Made by a program: the position numbers and the translations under genes | The notes under the pieces: model-generated | Seen by the model: the letters and a program-made list of their open reading frames with translations, nothing else | What the model was told of the DNA's origin: nothing | The model's database searches: none | Shown: one piece after another, positions 26,495 through 34,650 of the stretch | Layout: every line of letters starts with the position of its first letter | Position numbering within the stretch: position 1 is the stretch's first letter | Origin: Cytophagales bacterium | Lineage (GTDB): Bacteria; Bacteroidota; Bacteroidia; Cytophagales; Cyclobacteriaceae | Assembly: GCA_033344775.1 (NCBI GenBank) | Contig: JAWPMT010000004.1 | Coordinates: 1,116,001-1,180,000, forward strand | DNA: 64,000 bases | Direction: 5' to 3'

Positions 26495-27688
26495 TCACTT
26501 ACCCAACACAAATCCCAAAGCCCCGGAAATTTGATAGCTACTCAAGCCATCAGAACGATAATAGCGACCAAATCGGACATTCAGCGAACTAATTTGAGTC
26601 GGCCATCTGAAAAATGGGAAGTTAGCCAATCCATTCAACGGCTTCCATCGTAAGCCTGCTCCGAAATGATGGCTGTCAAACGTAGACAGATCAAAGTCTG
26701 AAGTGTAGAATTCACTACCCGTCAAATGAGATTTGAATGGAGCAAAAAACTCCGATCCGGATTGGTTGTGATAACGATAAAATCCGTAAAGACTGAAAAA
26801 TGTCCCTAGTTTTCCGATCGATTCCAACCTCACCGTACTGGAAGTAATCCCAAAATCATCCCAGTATTGACGTCCCCAGAGCTTCAGGATCAGTTGTGGA
26901 ATTGGAAAGAAATTCAATTGCCCGGCAATTGGGAATTTGATCCGGCTGTCTGGTAGTTTTTCAATGCGTGGAAGCTCTTCCTCTACAAAATACGCCCGGT
27001 GAAAGGGAGTGGAAAGCAGTCCGTCCTGATAGGTCAAACTGGCGGAAATACTTCCACGCATCCGCGGAGTGATGATTCCGGAATAGGTCGAGGCAAATGA
27101 ATAAGAGTTCCGTTTATCGTCAGTAGGTAATAGTGTCGAATCTGTTCGTAATTCTTCAGGGAAGATCATCACCCAATCGTCGAAGAAGACGCTTCCACTG
27201 AGTGTCAAACTAGCATTCAAATCTTTACGATATTGGGTCCAGCTCAGTTGGAGGCCTTTACTTGAATAATCTGATTCCCCGGACCCTCCTGCAGAAAATT
27301 TCCAGTACTGTCGGGTATAAGGATTGACCTTTTCATAATCGAAATACAACTGCACCCGGATGTCGGACTTGGAGGCTGAGGTTTTGCTATCGATATTGTC
27401 CGTAGATGCCGAGGTGTAATAATTAACGTTGGGTCGAAAGGTGATCCTCCTTGTCGAATCAACAGGTACACGTACGACTACTTTGTAATCTTGATCAGCA
27501 AGTTGCTCGGTGCCAATTCCACCCGTTACTACAGAATGATTGCCTTCCTGCTCGTAATAACCAAACAGGAAATCCACCTCGATTTTGGTGGTGTCAAAAA
27601 GGAGTGACTTTTCGTATGGTTGGTTGTTTTGGCCGTAAGAACTACAATGAGCAAACCAAACAAAAACACAAAGCAAGGTTCTTAACAA
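26495..27688 (-). CDS. DUF3570 outer-membrane protein
   Basis: About 397 residues if started at the TTG at 27688. The protein has an export signal (LLRTLLCVFVWFAHC...YGQ) and then a beta-strand-rich body typical of DUF3570, an outer-membrane family found beside ApbE and DUF4266 genes. No ATG is found between the repeat at 27752-27900 and the signal peptide, and the frame stays open through the repeat to about 27928. The start is therefore uncertain: a TTG start, or one inside the repeat. The repeat may have displaced the original start codon. It is the last gene of a five-gene operon. Length and C-terminus (final strand SSYQISGALGFVLGK) are normal. Confidence 0.8.
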   Translation of the reverse strand: MLRTLLCVFVWFAHCSSYGQNNQPYEKSLLFDTTKIEVDFLFGYYEQEGNHSVVTGGIGTEQLADQDYKVVVRVPVDSTRRITFRPNVNYYTSASTDNIDSKTSASKSDIRVQLYFDYEKVNPYTRQYWKFSAGGSGESDYSSKGLQLSWTQYRKDLNASLTLSGSVFFDDWVMIFPEELRTDSTLLPTDDKRNSYSFASTYSGIITPRMRGSISASLTYQDGLLSTPFHRAYFVEEELPRIEKLPDSRIKFPIAGQLNFFPIPQLILKLWGRQYWDDFGITSSTVRLESIGKLGTFFSLYGFYRYHNQSGSEFFAPFKSHLTGSEFYTSDFDLSTFDSHHFGAGLRWKPLNGLANFPFFRWPTQISSLNVRFGRYYRSDGLSSYQISGALGFVLGK

Positions 27689-27751
27689 TGATTGTGAAAA
27701 ATATGATTTACAATTTTTTAGACCAACTCCCCATATTAGATGATAGTTTAG

Positions 27752-27900
27752 TTCGTCATTGCGAGCACGCGAAGCAATCTTGTTACTGCTTTTCGAAATA
27801 CTCCCGTCAAAGATTGTCGCTTCGGCGATCCGATCGCATACTCGCGAAGCAGGGAGGAAGTATTTCCGATTTTCGATCGAACTCAACGTATCATCGGCAC
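27752..27900. repeat. Dispersed repeat with 'GTCATTGCGAGCACGCGAAGC' type start
   Basis: The block begins CGTCATTGCGAG and CGCGAAGCAATCTTG, a motif I know from many Bacteroidota and other genomes as an interspersed repeat (established knowledge, not searched here). It contains the inverted pair GAAATACTCCC / GGGAGGAAGTATTTC. It separates DUF4266 and DUF3570, which are otherwise tightly packed. Confidence 0.55.
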
Positions 27901-27912
27901 TTTGTCGAAGCA

Positions 27913-28152
27913 TTAATTGCAGCCGCATCCTCCACCGGTTTCCCCTACCTCAATGCCTCCGGAAGCACCTTCCCGATACAACTGAAAATGGTCAAAACAA
28001 TCGGTCTTGTGACCTGCAATGTTCATTTCCTCATCGTTGACGAAAGTCTTTTGGTAGCTTTTGACCGATGCACAACTAACCAGAAGGCCCAATGCCATTA
28101 TGACACTAATATTCCTCCAAAACGATGTTTTCTGATGCCAGTTTATTCCCAT
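27913..28152 (-). CDS. DUF4266 small lipoprotein
   Basis: 79 residues from the ATG at 28152. A signal with hydrophobic core ISVIMALGLLVSC and lipobox LVSC is followed by ASVKSYQKTFVNDEEM and the conserved end YREGASGG...GGGCGCN. This C-terminal Cys-Gly-Cys pattern is diagnostic for DUF4266. The family sits beside ApbE, thioredoxin and DUF3570 genes in many genomes, probably as part of an extracytoplasmic flavinylated electron-transfer system. The chosen start overlaps the end of ApbE by 47 bases; a later ATG at 28098 would leave too short a signal. Confidence 0.85.
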   Translation of the reverse strand: MGINWHQKTSFWRNISVIMALGLLVSCASVKSYQKTFVNDEEMNIAGHKTDCFDHFQLYREGASGGIEVGETGGGCGCN

Positions 28153-29089
28153 TTTGATCAATGATGATCGCCTCTATTCCATTCAATTTATTGACGAGCG
28201 CGAGCCCATCCTTTTTCCCCAACACACAAACCGCTGTAGCCAGTGCATCTGCCAACTCCGCACTCGGACAAATGATCGTCGCACTGGATATTTCCCGTAC
28301 GGGCCTACAAGTACGTGGATCGACAATGTGGCTATAACGCTCTCCTTTGTAAAGAAAGTACTTTTCATAATCGCCGGAAGTAACAATGGCTTTATTTTTT
28401 GTGGGCAGATACGCCACGATCTCTTCTTGATCTTTGGGATCGGAAATGCCGATGACCCAATTTGAACCATCGGGTCGGCTGCCCCAGGTGGTGAGGTCCC
28501 CTCCGGCATTGATACAACCCGATTGAATGCCCCTTTCCAACATGATCGTCTTTGCCCGATCGGCAGCATATCCCTTGCCAATGGCCCCAAAGCCAATTTT
28601 CATGCCTTTCAGTCGCAGCATGATCGTCTGATTATCCGAATTCAACGTGATGTTCTGGTAATCTGCCAATGGCACATGTACATCAATCAAGGAGTCAGAG
28701 GGTAGAGTGACTGCTTCCTTCTTGAAGTCGTACAAGTGATAAACTGAACCAAAAGCCAGACTAAAAGCACCCTGGGTCAAATCACTTACTTTCTGTGCCC
28801 GGCTGATCAATCGGAACATCTCTTTTGGCACAGGAACTGACTCGATACCCGCCTTTCGATTGATATCGGAGGTGTAACTATCTTCCTGCCAACTGGAAAT
28901 CATGGCCTCAATTCGACGAATTTCTTTTTCTGCCGCCGCTATCGCTTCCCAGGCAGTGGCTTCTTCTTTATCCGTAGCAATCAACTCGAAGGCACTGCCC
29001 ATTAACAGGAGTTGTTTTTTGGCCAAATGAGGTTGCGCCAGGCTATTCCCATATACCAACATCCAGCCAATGAACAACAAAATTCTCAT
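28106..29089 (-). CDS. apbE: FAD:protein FMN transferase
   Basis: 327 residues from the ATG at 29089, which overlaps the previous stop as ATGA. A signal peptide (residues 1-18, ending NSLAQ) exports it. Conserved ApbE motifs are present: GFGAIGKGYAADR near residue 172, CINAGGDLTTWG near 195, the SHIVDPRT segment near 263 and the metal-binding DALATAVCVLG near 290. ApbE covalently attaches FMN from FAD to threonine of extracytoplasmic proteins such as Nqr/Rnf subunits and FMN-binding-domain proteins; no such target is encoded in the window. It is gene 3 of the thioredoxin-OMP-ApbE-DUF4266-DUF3570 operon. Confidence 0.95.
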   Translation of the reverse strand: MRILLFIGWMLVYGNSLAQPHLAKKQLLLMGSAFELIATDKEEATAWEAIAAAEKEIRRIEAMISSWQEDSYTSDINRKAGIESVPVPKEMFRLISRAQKVSDLTQGAFSLAFGSVYHLYDFKKEAVTLPSDSLIDVHVPLADYQNITLNSDNQTIMLRLKGMKIGFGAIGKGYAADRAKTIMLERGIQSGCINAGGDLTTWGSRPDGSNWVIGISDPKDQEEIVAYLPTKNKAIVTSGDYEKYFLYKGERYSHIVDPRTCRPVREISSATIICPSAELADALATAVCVLGKKDGLALVNKLNGIEAIIIDQNGNKLASENIVLEEY

Positions 29090-29715
29090 GGAGTCAACCT
29101 GTAATTGAGTCCTAACCAAAGACCGTAAGAGAACAGCTCATGACGTTCGTTTGGCGCTTGTTCGATATCTGGCAAGATGATCTTTTTTTCATAGTTAATG
29201 CCCAGCAGCCAGGCCCAACGCTTTTTGAACCGAAACTGATTGATCACATCTGCACTCCACATCCACTGAGACCCGAAATTGTCCTGGAGTTCCAATTCCG
29301 TATCCAGAAAAAACGTCCCGACTCCCATTCCAAGCCCGAATTTGTATTTATCGTTACTCACAAGATAGTGCGCTACTTTGATCTCTATATCCGTGATGGG
29401 AAAACTGCGATCGGAAATGGTTAGCCTTCTTTGGCGCCGGGTATTGTCCTCAAACAGTTCCAGACGTTCCTCACTCCACCATTCTCTGGAAAGTCCGGCA
29501 TAAATACGCCATTTTTCAGTTTCCAAATACGCTCCTGCTGCAACGATAGGTACGCGGATGTTATCCGTTCGATCCCATCCTAATCCCACACCGCGATTAT
29601 ACCTCCACCAGGTCAGGTTATTGCCCAATTGGACATTGAAGCCTAATTCAGGTTTGGATTGTGCATGTCCCAGTATTGCACCAAATAGGATCAATAAAGT
29701 GACGAACGCTTTCAT
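29086..29715 (-). CDS. Outer-membrane beta-barrel-like protein
   Basis: 209 residues. A signal peptide ends at ILGHAQS (about residue 19). The mature part alternates polar and aromatic residues in strand-like blocks (GFNVQLGNNLTWW, WRIYAGLSREWW, WAWLLGINYEKK, YGLWLGLNYRLTP) and ends on an aromatic strand, as outer-membrane barrels do. No family name is certain. It overlaps both neighbours by ATGA, so it is firmly part of the ApbE operon; it may be the barrel component associated with DUF3570. Confidence 0.65.
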   Translation of the reverse strand: MKAFVTLLILFGAILGHAQSKPELGFNVQLGNNLTWWRYNRGVGLGWDRTDNIRVPIVAAGAYLETEKWRIYAGLSREWWSEERLELFEDNTRRQRRLTISDRSFPITDIEIKVAHYLVSNDKYKFGLGMGVGTFFLDTELELQDNFGSQWMWSADVINQFRFKKRWAWLLGINYEKKIILPDIEQAPNERHELFSYGLWLGLNYRLTP

Positions 29716-30146
29716 TCAGTGGCTTTTCGAATGGATGCCATGAATTCATCCCGATCGATGGTGCCCTCCGCTTTGAGCAGGACTTCATCTTCCTCATTGA
29801 GCAGAAGCACAAAAGGAAAAGTACCTGTCGGATTGAACTGCTGGATCAGTTGTTCATTTTGTCGAATGACTGTCTGTTCAGGCTTGTTCTTCTTCTTACG
29901 AGGAAAGTCCGCTTTGTACAGTGCAAGTCGATCTGATGCCAAAGCCTGAAATTTTGAATCTTGTAAAACTTGTTGATCGAAAAGAATGCATCCCCGACAC
30001 CAATCGGAACCACTGAACACCAATAGTACTTTCTTGTCTTCTTCTGCAGCTTGTGCCCTCGTATCTGACCAATTCAAACTTTGCGCAGATACACTCAATG
30101 AAATGATCCCAAATACCAAAAACGCCGCTAATCTTCTTATCAACAT
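29712..30146 (-). CDS. Secreted thioredoxin-family protein
   Basis: 144 residues from the ATG at 30146 (MLIRRLAAFLVFGIISLSVS); longer in-frame starts would run through the promoter. After the signal peptide comes a thioredoxin-like domain with the redox site SDWCRGC (Cys-x-x-Cys) near residue 46 and the cis-proline segment TFPFVLLLN. It is the first gene of the operon and probably keeps cysteines of its partners reduced in the periplasm, for example the Cys-Gly-Cys tail of DUF4266 (inference). Confidence 0.85.
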   Translation of the reverse strand: MLIRRLAAFLVFGIISLSVSAQSLNWSDTRAQAAEEDKKVLLVFSGSDWCRGCILFDQQVLQDSKFQALASDRLALYKADFPRKKKNKPEQTVIRQNEQLIQQFNPTGTFPFVLLLNEEDEVLLKAEGTIDRDEFMASIRKATE

Positions 30147-30175
30147 GGTGGAGTTTGCTTTGTGTAAGCTGAATG

Positions 30176-30206
30176 CAAACATAAACTTCGTTTGCTTTTT
30201 ACTAAA
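30176..30206 (-). promoter_or_regulatory. Bacteroidota-type promoter of the thioredoxin-ApbE operon
   Basis: On the minus strand TATGTTTG (30183-30176) matches the -7 consensus TAnnTTTG perfectly and is preceded after 19 bp by TTTA, close to the -33 TTTG. The ATG at 30146 is 29 bp beyond. This is a direct sequence match to the known Bacteroidetes consensus. Confidence 0.65.
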
Positions 30207-30284
30207 GCCCAGAACGGACAATTAGCAGGATGATTGTATACCGAACCATAAACAGTTAACTTGGAATCCATTAAAATCAAGAAA

Positions 30285-30437
30285 ATGAAAAAGCTAACTA
30301 AGCAACAATCACAAACAATCACGGGAAGTAATAGTATAACCAACGGCACTGCCGACTCAGTAACAGGAGCTGTTAACACAACAACTAATGTTAAACTCAG
30401 TGCCGGAGCTGTTACAGGGGCCGTCGCGGTTGGATAA
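30285..30437 (+). CDS. Micropeptide A with MKKL...QS...G leader
   Basis: 50 residues. The first 15, MKKLTKQQSQTITGS, align with micropeptides B and C (MKKL-x-x-x-Q-S-x-x-x-x-G). The rest is rich in Thr, Ala, Gly, Val and Asn (for example TGAVNTTTNVKL, AGAVTGAVAVG) with almost no charged residues and no Cys. The layout resembles leader peptides of double-glycine type, cut after a G-S/G/A pair, with a small hydrophobic/Thr-rich core. It is the first of three tandem frames, upstream of an FtsX-type permease. No modifying enzyme or C39 peptidase is adjacent. Expression and processing are unproven. Confidence 0.65.
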   Translation: MKKLTKQQSQTITGSNSITNGTADSVTGAVNTTTNVKLSAGAVTGAVAVG

Positions 30438-30467
30438 TAATCATTTTAGCAATCAAATATTAACATC

Positions 30468-30545
30468 ATGAAAAAGCTCAACAAATATCAATCCCAGGTA
30501 GTCAAAGGTGGATCTGCAACTACCGATACCCCATTGCCAACGTAA
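30468..30545 (+). CDS. Micropeptide B with double-glycine-type leader
   Basis: 25 residues beginning MKKLNKYQSQVVKGGS and ending in a short Thr/Pro-rich segment ATTDTPLPT. The GGS at 14-16 is the best double-glycine match of the three. It starts 30 bases after micropeptide A and shares MKKL, QSQ and the basic residue before the glycine pair. Such a short frame would not be called by itself; support comes from the aligned leader shared by three consecutive frames. Confidence 0.6.
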   Translation: MKKLNKYQSQVVKGGSATTDTPLPT

Positions 30546-30595
30546 TATTTTGGCAACTTTTAAGTCAATAAGCCATTATTCACATCAAAAAAGTA

Positions 30596-30679
30596 ATGAA
30601 AAAGTTATCTATACAACAATCGAAAGCCATCAAAGGAGCTTCAACCGGAAAAGCAGGAACTGGATTAGGGGCGCAATAG
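30596..30679 (+). CDS. Micropeptide C with MKKL...QS...G leader
   Basis: 27 residues beginning MKKLSIQQSKAIKGAS and ending TGKAGTGLGAQ. The leader matches A and B at M-K-K-L, Q-S and the K-G-(A/G)-S boundary; the tail is Gly-rich. It begins 50 bases after B and ends 153 bases before the permease, with two palindromes in between. Confidence 0.6.
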   Translation: MKKLSIQQSKAIKGASTGKAGTGLGAQ

Positions 30680-30784
30680 GATGACATATTCACAGGAATC
30701 AGCTGGAAATAAAACAAGGACCCACCGTTTTAGAAGGTTAACCATGTAATTCCCATACCCTACTCGTGTTTTATTACCAAAATT

Positions 30785-30821
30785 TTAGTTTATAGAACTA
30801 ATTACTTAGTTTTAAAACTAA
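30785..30821 (+). promoter_or_regulatory. Two palindromic operators before the unprefixed permease
   Basis: TTAGTT-TATAG-AACTAA (30785-30801) and TTAGTT-TTAA-AACTAA (30806-30821) share the half site TTAGTT. The centres are about 20.5 bp apart, two helical turns. The second ends 11 bp before the permease ATG. No regulator gene is adjacent, so the binding protein is probably encoded elsewhere (inference). Confidence 0.6.
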
Positions 30822-30832
30822 ATTAATAGTTC

Positions 30833-33193
30833 ATGAGCACGCTACGTCTCCTCCTTCGCATCTTTTACCGCCAGCCATTCTTCCGTATCTGGAACCTGTT
30901 GGGCATGACCTTAGGACTTACCGCCTTCTTTATCATCAACACTTATACTTATTATCAATTAGGCTTTAATCAGCAGCATGACAACTATGATCAGCTGTAC
31001 CGCCTCACCACTAAGATCAGTAATGCCGGGAATGAAACGCACTTTGCCATTTCACCCAAGATTGGAGCTCCTCAAATCACTGAATTCTTCGGAGAAATAA
31101 AACAATTCTGTCGTACCAATGGTGAACCGGGCACCATTCACCTGGATGATCGACGATTTGAAGGTCAATCGATATTGGCAGTGGACAGCACCTTTGATCA
31201 GATCTTCAACATCGACTTGCTTGCAGGCGACTTTTCATCAACTTTAAACGATCCTAACGCCGTTGCCATCACTGATTCTGCGGCTTTAAGATTCTTCAAC
31301 AGAACTGATGTGATCAGTGAGTTCCTGACCATCGAAAGTGGGCGATTCTCCAAACGCTTGAAGATCGGAGCAGTGCTTCGCCAACCTCCTGCAAATACCA
31401 ACATCCAGTACGACGCCATTGTCAACTTTGTACAAGTAGAAAATACCTTTGGTCCATCACATGGACATGTTGGTGCCATAAATAGTTTTCTGCTCATCGA
31501 TCCTAAAAATGTAGCGGGTATTGAAGCGAGGCTTCCTGAATTTTATGAAGCGCAGCTGGATGGACTCAATGGGATCATTAGCTACGCTTTTCAGCCCTTT
31601 GGAGCCATGTATTTCGACAATACACTCACCTATGATCTGGGTGCGAGAGGTAATGAAACAAATGTTCACATACTCATCGGGTTATCCTTCTTTCTGTTGG
31701 CGCTGGCGGGACTGAACTTTATGAACTTATCTACCGCTGCAGCGGTCAGCCGACTCAAAGAAATGAGCATTCGAAAAGTACTCGGTGATAGTAAACGGCA
31801 CATCATCATCGAATCTTATGTGGAGACTTTTATGACCATATTGATGGCACTGATTGTCAGTATTTTCTTTGCAAAGCTACTGGCTCCCTGGCTCGATGAA
31901 TTTGTTGGTCTTCCGCTATCAACCATTGGGCTTTTTAACCCTGAAGTAGTGACTTTCATGTTCGTTTTATTGATCGTACTGTCGCTGTTTTCAGGTTCCT
32001 ATATGGCATTCTATTTATCTAAACATGCGAGTATTATTCATAAACAATCACAATTGAACAAAGGGCTTCGGGTCAAGAAAGTCTTGATGACCCTACAATT
32101 CCTGATTACTTCCATTGCGCTTTCGAGTGTATTTCTGGTGAAAGACCAATTGAACTTCCTGAAAACAAAAGACCTGGGTTACAACAGCAAGGAGGTGATC
32201 AGTATCATCATGAACATTCCGGGTGTAGAATTGAATACGAAAAAGGCTTTGCAATCAGAAATACAAAACCTGAGTGGCGTGGATCACACCACATTGACCC
32301 TCTCTCAATTAAGTTTTGAAATGCCTCGTTTGCCATTCGTGATGGCGCAAGATTCTGCTCAAAACTTTCAGGTATTGAATTATCACGAAGTGGATGCAGG
32401 ATTTCTTAATACGTTCCAGGTAAACCTGCTGCATGGTCGTCCTTTTGAATTCGGTGATTCTGCGAGGTTCATCGTCAATGAATCTGCTGCAAGAAAACTG
32501 GGTTTTGTTGACCCTCAAAGCATCATTGGCCAAAACCTGAACATGGGAGGTGAGTCAGCTATCATTGGCAATATCATCGGGGTGGCCTCTGACTTTCATT
32601 TTGAGAGTCTTCATGTTCCTATTCAGCCATTGATCTTGTCGATGACTAACCGACAAAGAAGGAACTTTCTGAGCATTCGTGTATCAGGTCATTCCGAGAT
32701 CATCCTCGAAAACATCGCTGAGGCATGGAATAAGGTTTTACCTGATGCCGAATTTGATTATCGGTTTCTCAGCGACATCAACGAAAACCAATATCGAAAT
32801 GAAGAACGCTTAAGCGACCTGTTGGATTACTCCACACTGATTGTCGCAATTATTTCAGCCATGGGAATCATGGGACTGACCCGATTTATCGCTCAGGATA
32901 AAATCCGTGAAGTGGGCATTCGCAAAACACTCGGCGCCTCTTTTCAACAGATTTCGTGGCAATTCTGTAAGCCGCTCACCTTTATTGTCCTAATCGGCAA
33001 TCTTATCTCAATACCGATCGTCTGGCAGTTTGGACAGTCCTGGCTTCAAAACTTTCCTTTTGCGACAAGTCTTAGTCCTGCATTATTTGGATTCTCTTTC
33101 CTGATCTGTGCAACCTTGTCGATCATAGCTATTGGGCGTATCATCTGGAAATCGGCCAGTGCAGATATCGTTAGTTCGTTGCGGCATGAGTAA
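30833..33193 (+). CDS. FtsX/MacB-like ABC permease without prefix domain
   Basis: 786 residues. It starts directly with MSTLRLLLRIFYRQPFFRIW and TM1 (LLGMTLGLTAFFIINTYTYY) and lacks the cytoplasmic prefix of its paralogues. Coupling motifs are EMSIRKVLGDSKR near 310 and EVGIRKTLGASFQQ near 692. The tail SADIVSSLRHE fits the family. It stands behind three tandem micropeptide genes and two palindromic operators; export of, or sensing of, these peptides is a reasonable hypothesis, but nothing in the sequence proves it. No peptidase domain and no ATPase are fused or adjacent. Confidence 0.9.
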   Translation: MSTLRLLLRIFYRQPFFRIWNLLGMTLGLTAFFIINTYTYYQLGFNQQHDNYDQLYRLTTKISNAGNETHFAISPKIGAPQITEFFGEIKQFCRTNGEPGTIHLDDRRFEGQSILAVDSTFDQIFNIDLLAGDFSSTLNDPNAVAITDSAALRFFNRTDVISEFLTIESGRFSKRLKIGAVLRQPPANTNIQYDAIVNFVQVENTFGPSHGHVGAINSFLLIDPKNVAGIEARLPEFYEAQLDGLNGIISYAFQPFGAMYFDNTLTYDLGARGNETNVHILIGLSFFLLALAGLNFMNLSTAAAVSRLKEMSIRKVLGDSKRHIIIESYVETFMTILMALIVSIFFAKLLAPWLDEFVGLPLSTIGLFNPEVVTFMFVLLIVLSLFSGSYMAFYLSKHASIIHKQSQLNKGLRVKKVLMTLQFLITSIALSSVFLVKDQLNFLKTKDLGYNSKEVISIIMNIPGVELNTKKALQSEIQNLSGVDHTTLTLSQLSFEMPRLPFVMAQDSAQNFQVLNYHEVDAGFLNTFQVNLLHGRPFEFGDSARFIVNESAARKLGFVDPQSIIGQNLNMGGESAIIGNIIGVASDFHFESLHVPIQPLILSMTNRQRRNFLSIRVSGHSEIILENIAEAWNKVLPDAEFDYRFLSDINENQYRNEERLSDLLDYSTLIVAIISAMGIMGLTRFIAQDKIREVGIRKTLGASFQQISWQFCKPLTFIVLIGNLISIPIVWQFGQSWLQNFPFATSLSPALFGFSFLICATLSIIAIGRIIWKSASADIVSSLRHE

Positions 33194-33297
33194 AGTGAAG
33201 TCCCCTCTATTAATAATAATTGAAGTAAAATAACTTCATCAATTTCCCTGTTTACCCTTTTCATTCCCTAAAGCCTTACCCGGCCAAGGGACAGGTC

Positions 33298-33363
33298 GAA
33301 AATCAATTGGACTCCCTTCAGGGTAGGGGCGGTCCACCGCTGCGATAATTACAATTGATTTTC
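33298..33363. repeat. Palindromic dispersed element, copy 3
   Basis: Perfect 12-bp inverted ends GAAAATCAATTG (33298-33309) and CAATTGATTTTC (33352-33363) enclose ACTCCCTTCAGGGTAGGGG, which aligns with copies 1 and 2. It lies in the 294-base gap after the permease; the rest of that gap shows nothing I can name. Confidence 0.7.
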
Positions 33364-33487
33364 TGAAATTGATAATTGAGCATGTTCAGGTAGCAAAACT
33401 CAGGAAATTGTAAAAAAGCCCAGGAATTGAAACAGCTGGAATTTGGCGGTTAGCATAACAAACCTTATTCCACGTCGTTGCATTATT

Positions 33488-34540
33488 ATGGGTCAACTCA
33501 AAACATTCCTCTGGCAATGCGCAGGAGTACATCGTCCTGTGCTCGAAAATTGCCCTTCTGAATCCAGCAAATACGCCGGGATTGGAGCTACCATCTTGTT
33601 TACAGGGATTTTCGCTGCTCTGGCAGGAGGCTACGCCTTGTATACCGTATTTGACAATTATTTCGTCGCTGCCATATTCGGGCTATTGTGGGGATTGATG
33701 ATTTTCAATCTGGACCGATTCATCGTCTCAAGCATGCGCAAAAATGGCAACACCCAACGCGAATGGTTGATGGCTGCTCCCCGACTAGTCCTGGCTATCA
33801 TTATTTCCATTGTGATTGCCAAACCTTTAGAATTGAAGATCTTTGAGAAGGAAGTGGACGCGGAGATCACGCACATGGTCCAGGAAGACCTCCTCGCGCA
33901 GGAACGCGACATCAAAGAACGATTTCAGGAGTCCAAGGAACAATTGAACGCCGAAATTACTGCCCTAAAAGCAGAAATTACCAATAAAACACAATCTCGG
34001 GACGAGCTCCGATTACTGGCACAACAAGAAGCAGACGGTACCGGAGGAAGTGGAAAACGAAATCCTGGTCCTATTTATCAAATCAAAAAGGCTGATGCGG
34101 ATCGAGTGGACCAGGAATTGGCATCATTAACGACCACTAACCAGGGACTGATCAATGAAAAACTAAACACACTTTCTACGCTTGAACAACAAGAAGATGA
34201 TGCCCTCGCTGAAATCAAGAAAAGTCAATTAACTGGATTGGCCTCTCGTATTGAAGCGTTGGACCGATTGACTGAAAAAAGTGAAGCCATATCCATCGCG
34301 CATTGGTTCATTATGTTGCTTTTCCTGGCCGTAGAAACCGCCCCGATTTTCGTGAAGTTGATCTCGTCCAGAGGGCCATATGATTATGTATTGAAGAAAG
34401 AAGAATATGGCGTAGAAGCTGCCTACTATGAAGATTTGGCCAAGGTGAATGCGATGATCAAAAAACGTGCGGATAAACTCACAGAAGAGGAATTGGAATA
34501 TGTGCAAAACAGGTTGAATCTAAGTCTGGAAAACACATAA
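33488..34540 (+). CDS. DUF4407 membrane protein
   Basis: 350 residues from the ATG at 33488 (MGQLKTFLWQCAG); an earlier in-frame start adds 15 residues with no family match. The N-terminal domain has two helix pairs (ILFTGIFAALAGGYALY, FVAAIFGLLWGLMIFNLDRF) and a third helix PRLVLAIIISIVIAKPLEL. A long periplasmic coiled coil of about 120 residues follows (glutamate-, lysine- and glutamine-rich, LAQERDIKERFQESKEQLNA), then a last membrane helix HWFIMLLFLAVETAPIFVKL. This is the normal DUF4407 architecture. Function unknown. Single gene. Confidence 0.9.
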   Translation: MGQLKTFLWQCAGVHRPVLENCPSESSKYAGIGATILFTGIFAALAGGYALYTVFDNYFVAAIFGLLWGLMIFNLDRFIVSSMRKNGNTQREWLMAAPRLVLAIIISIVIAKPLELKIFEKEVDAEITHMVQEDLLAQERDIKERFQESKEQLNAEITALKAEITNKTQSRDELRLLAQQEADGTGGSGKRNPGPIYQIKKADADRVDQELASLTTTNQGLINEKLNTLSTLEQQEDDALAEIKKSQLTGLASRIEALDRLTEKSEAISIAHWFIMLLFLAVETAPIFVKLISSRGPYDYVLKKEEYGVEAAYYEDLAKVNAMIKKRADKLTEEELEYVQNRLNLSLENT

Positions 34541-34650
34541 TCGCCTTATTGCTACTTATGATCCAAATCCCCAAGACTTTGGACTTTTTCAGTAAATGAT
34601 CGGTGAAGGCTTTGATCAACTTTGACTCATCATTTTTAAAACAAAGTCCA

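Noticed and set aside
27689-27928. Long N-terminal extension of DUF3570
   Set aside because: The extension is encoded by an interspersed repeat and by the 3' end of DUF4266, and precedes an intact signal peptide; it is unlikely to be translated as a functional part.
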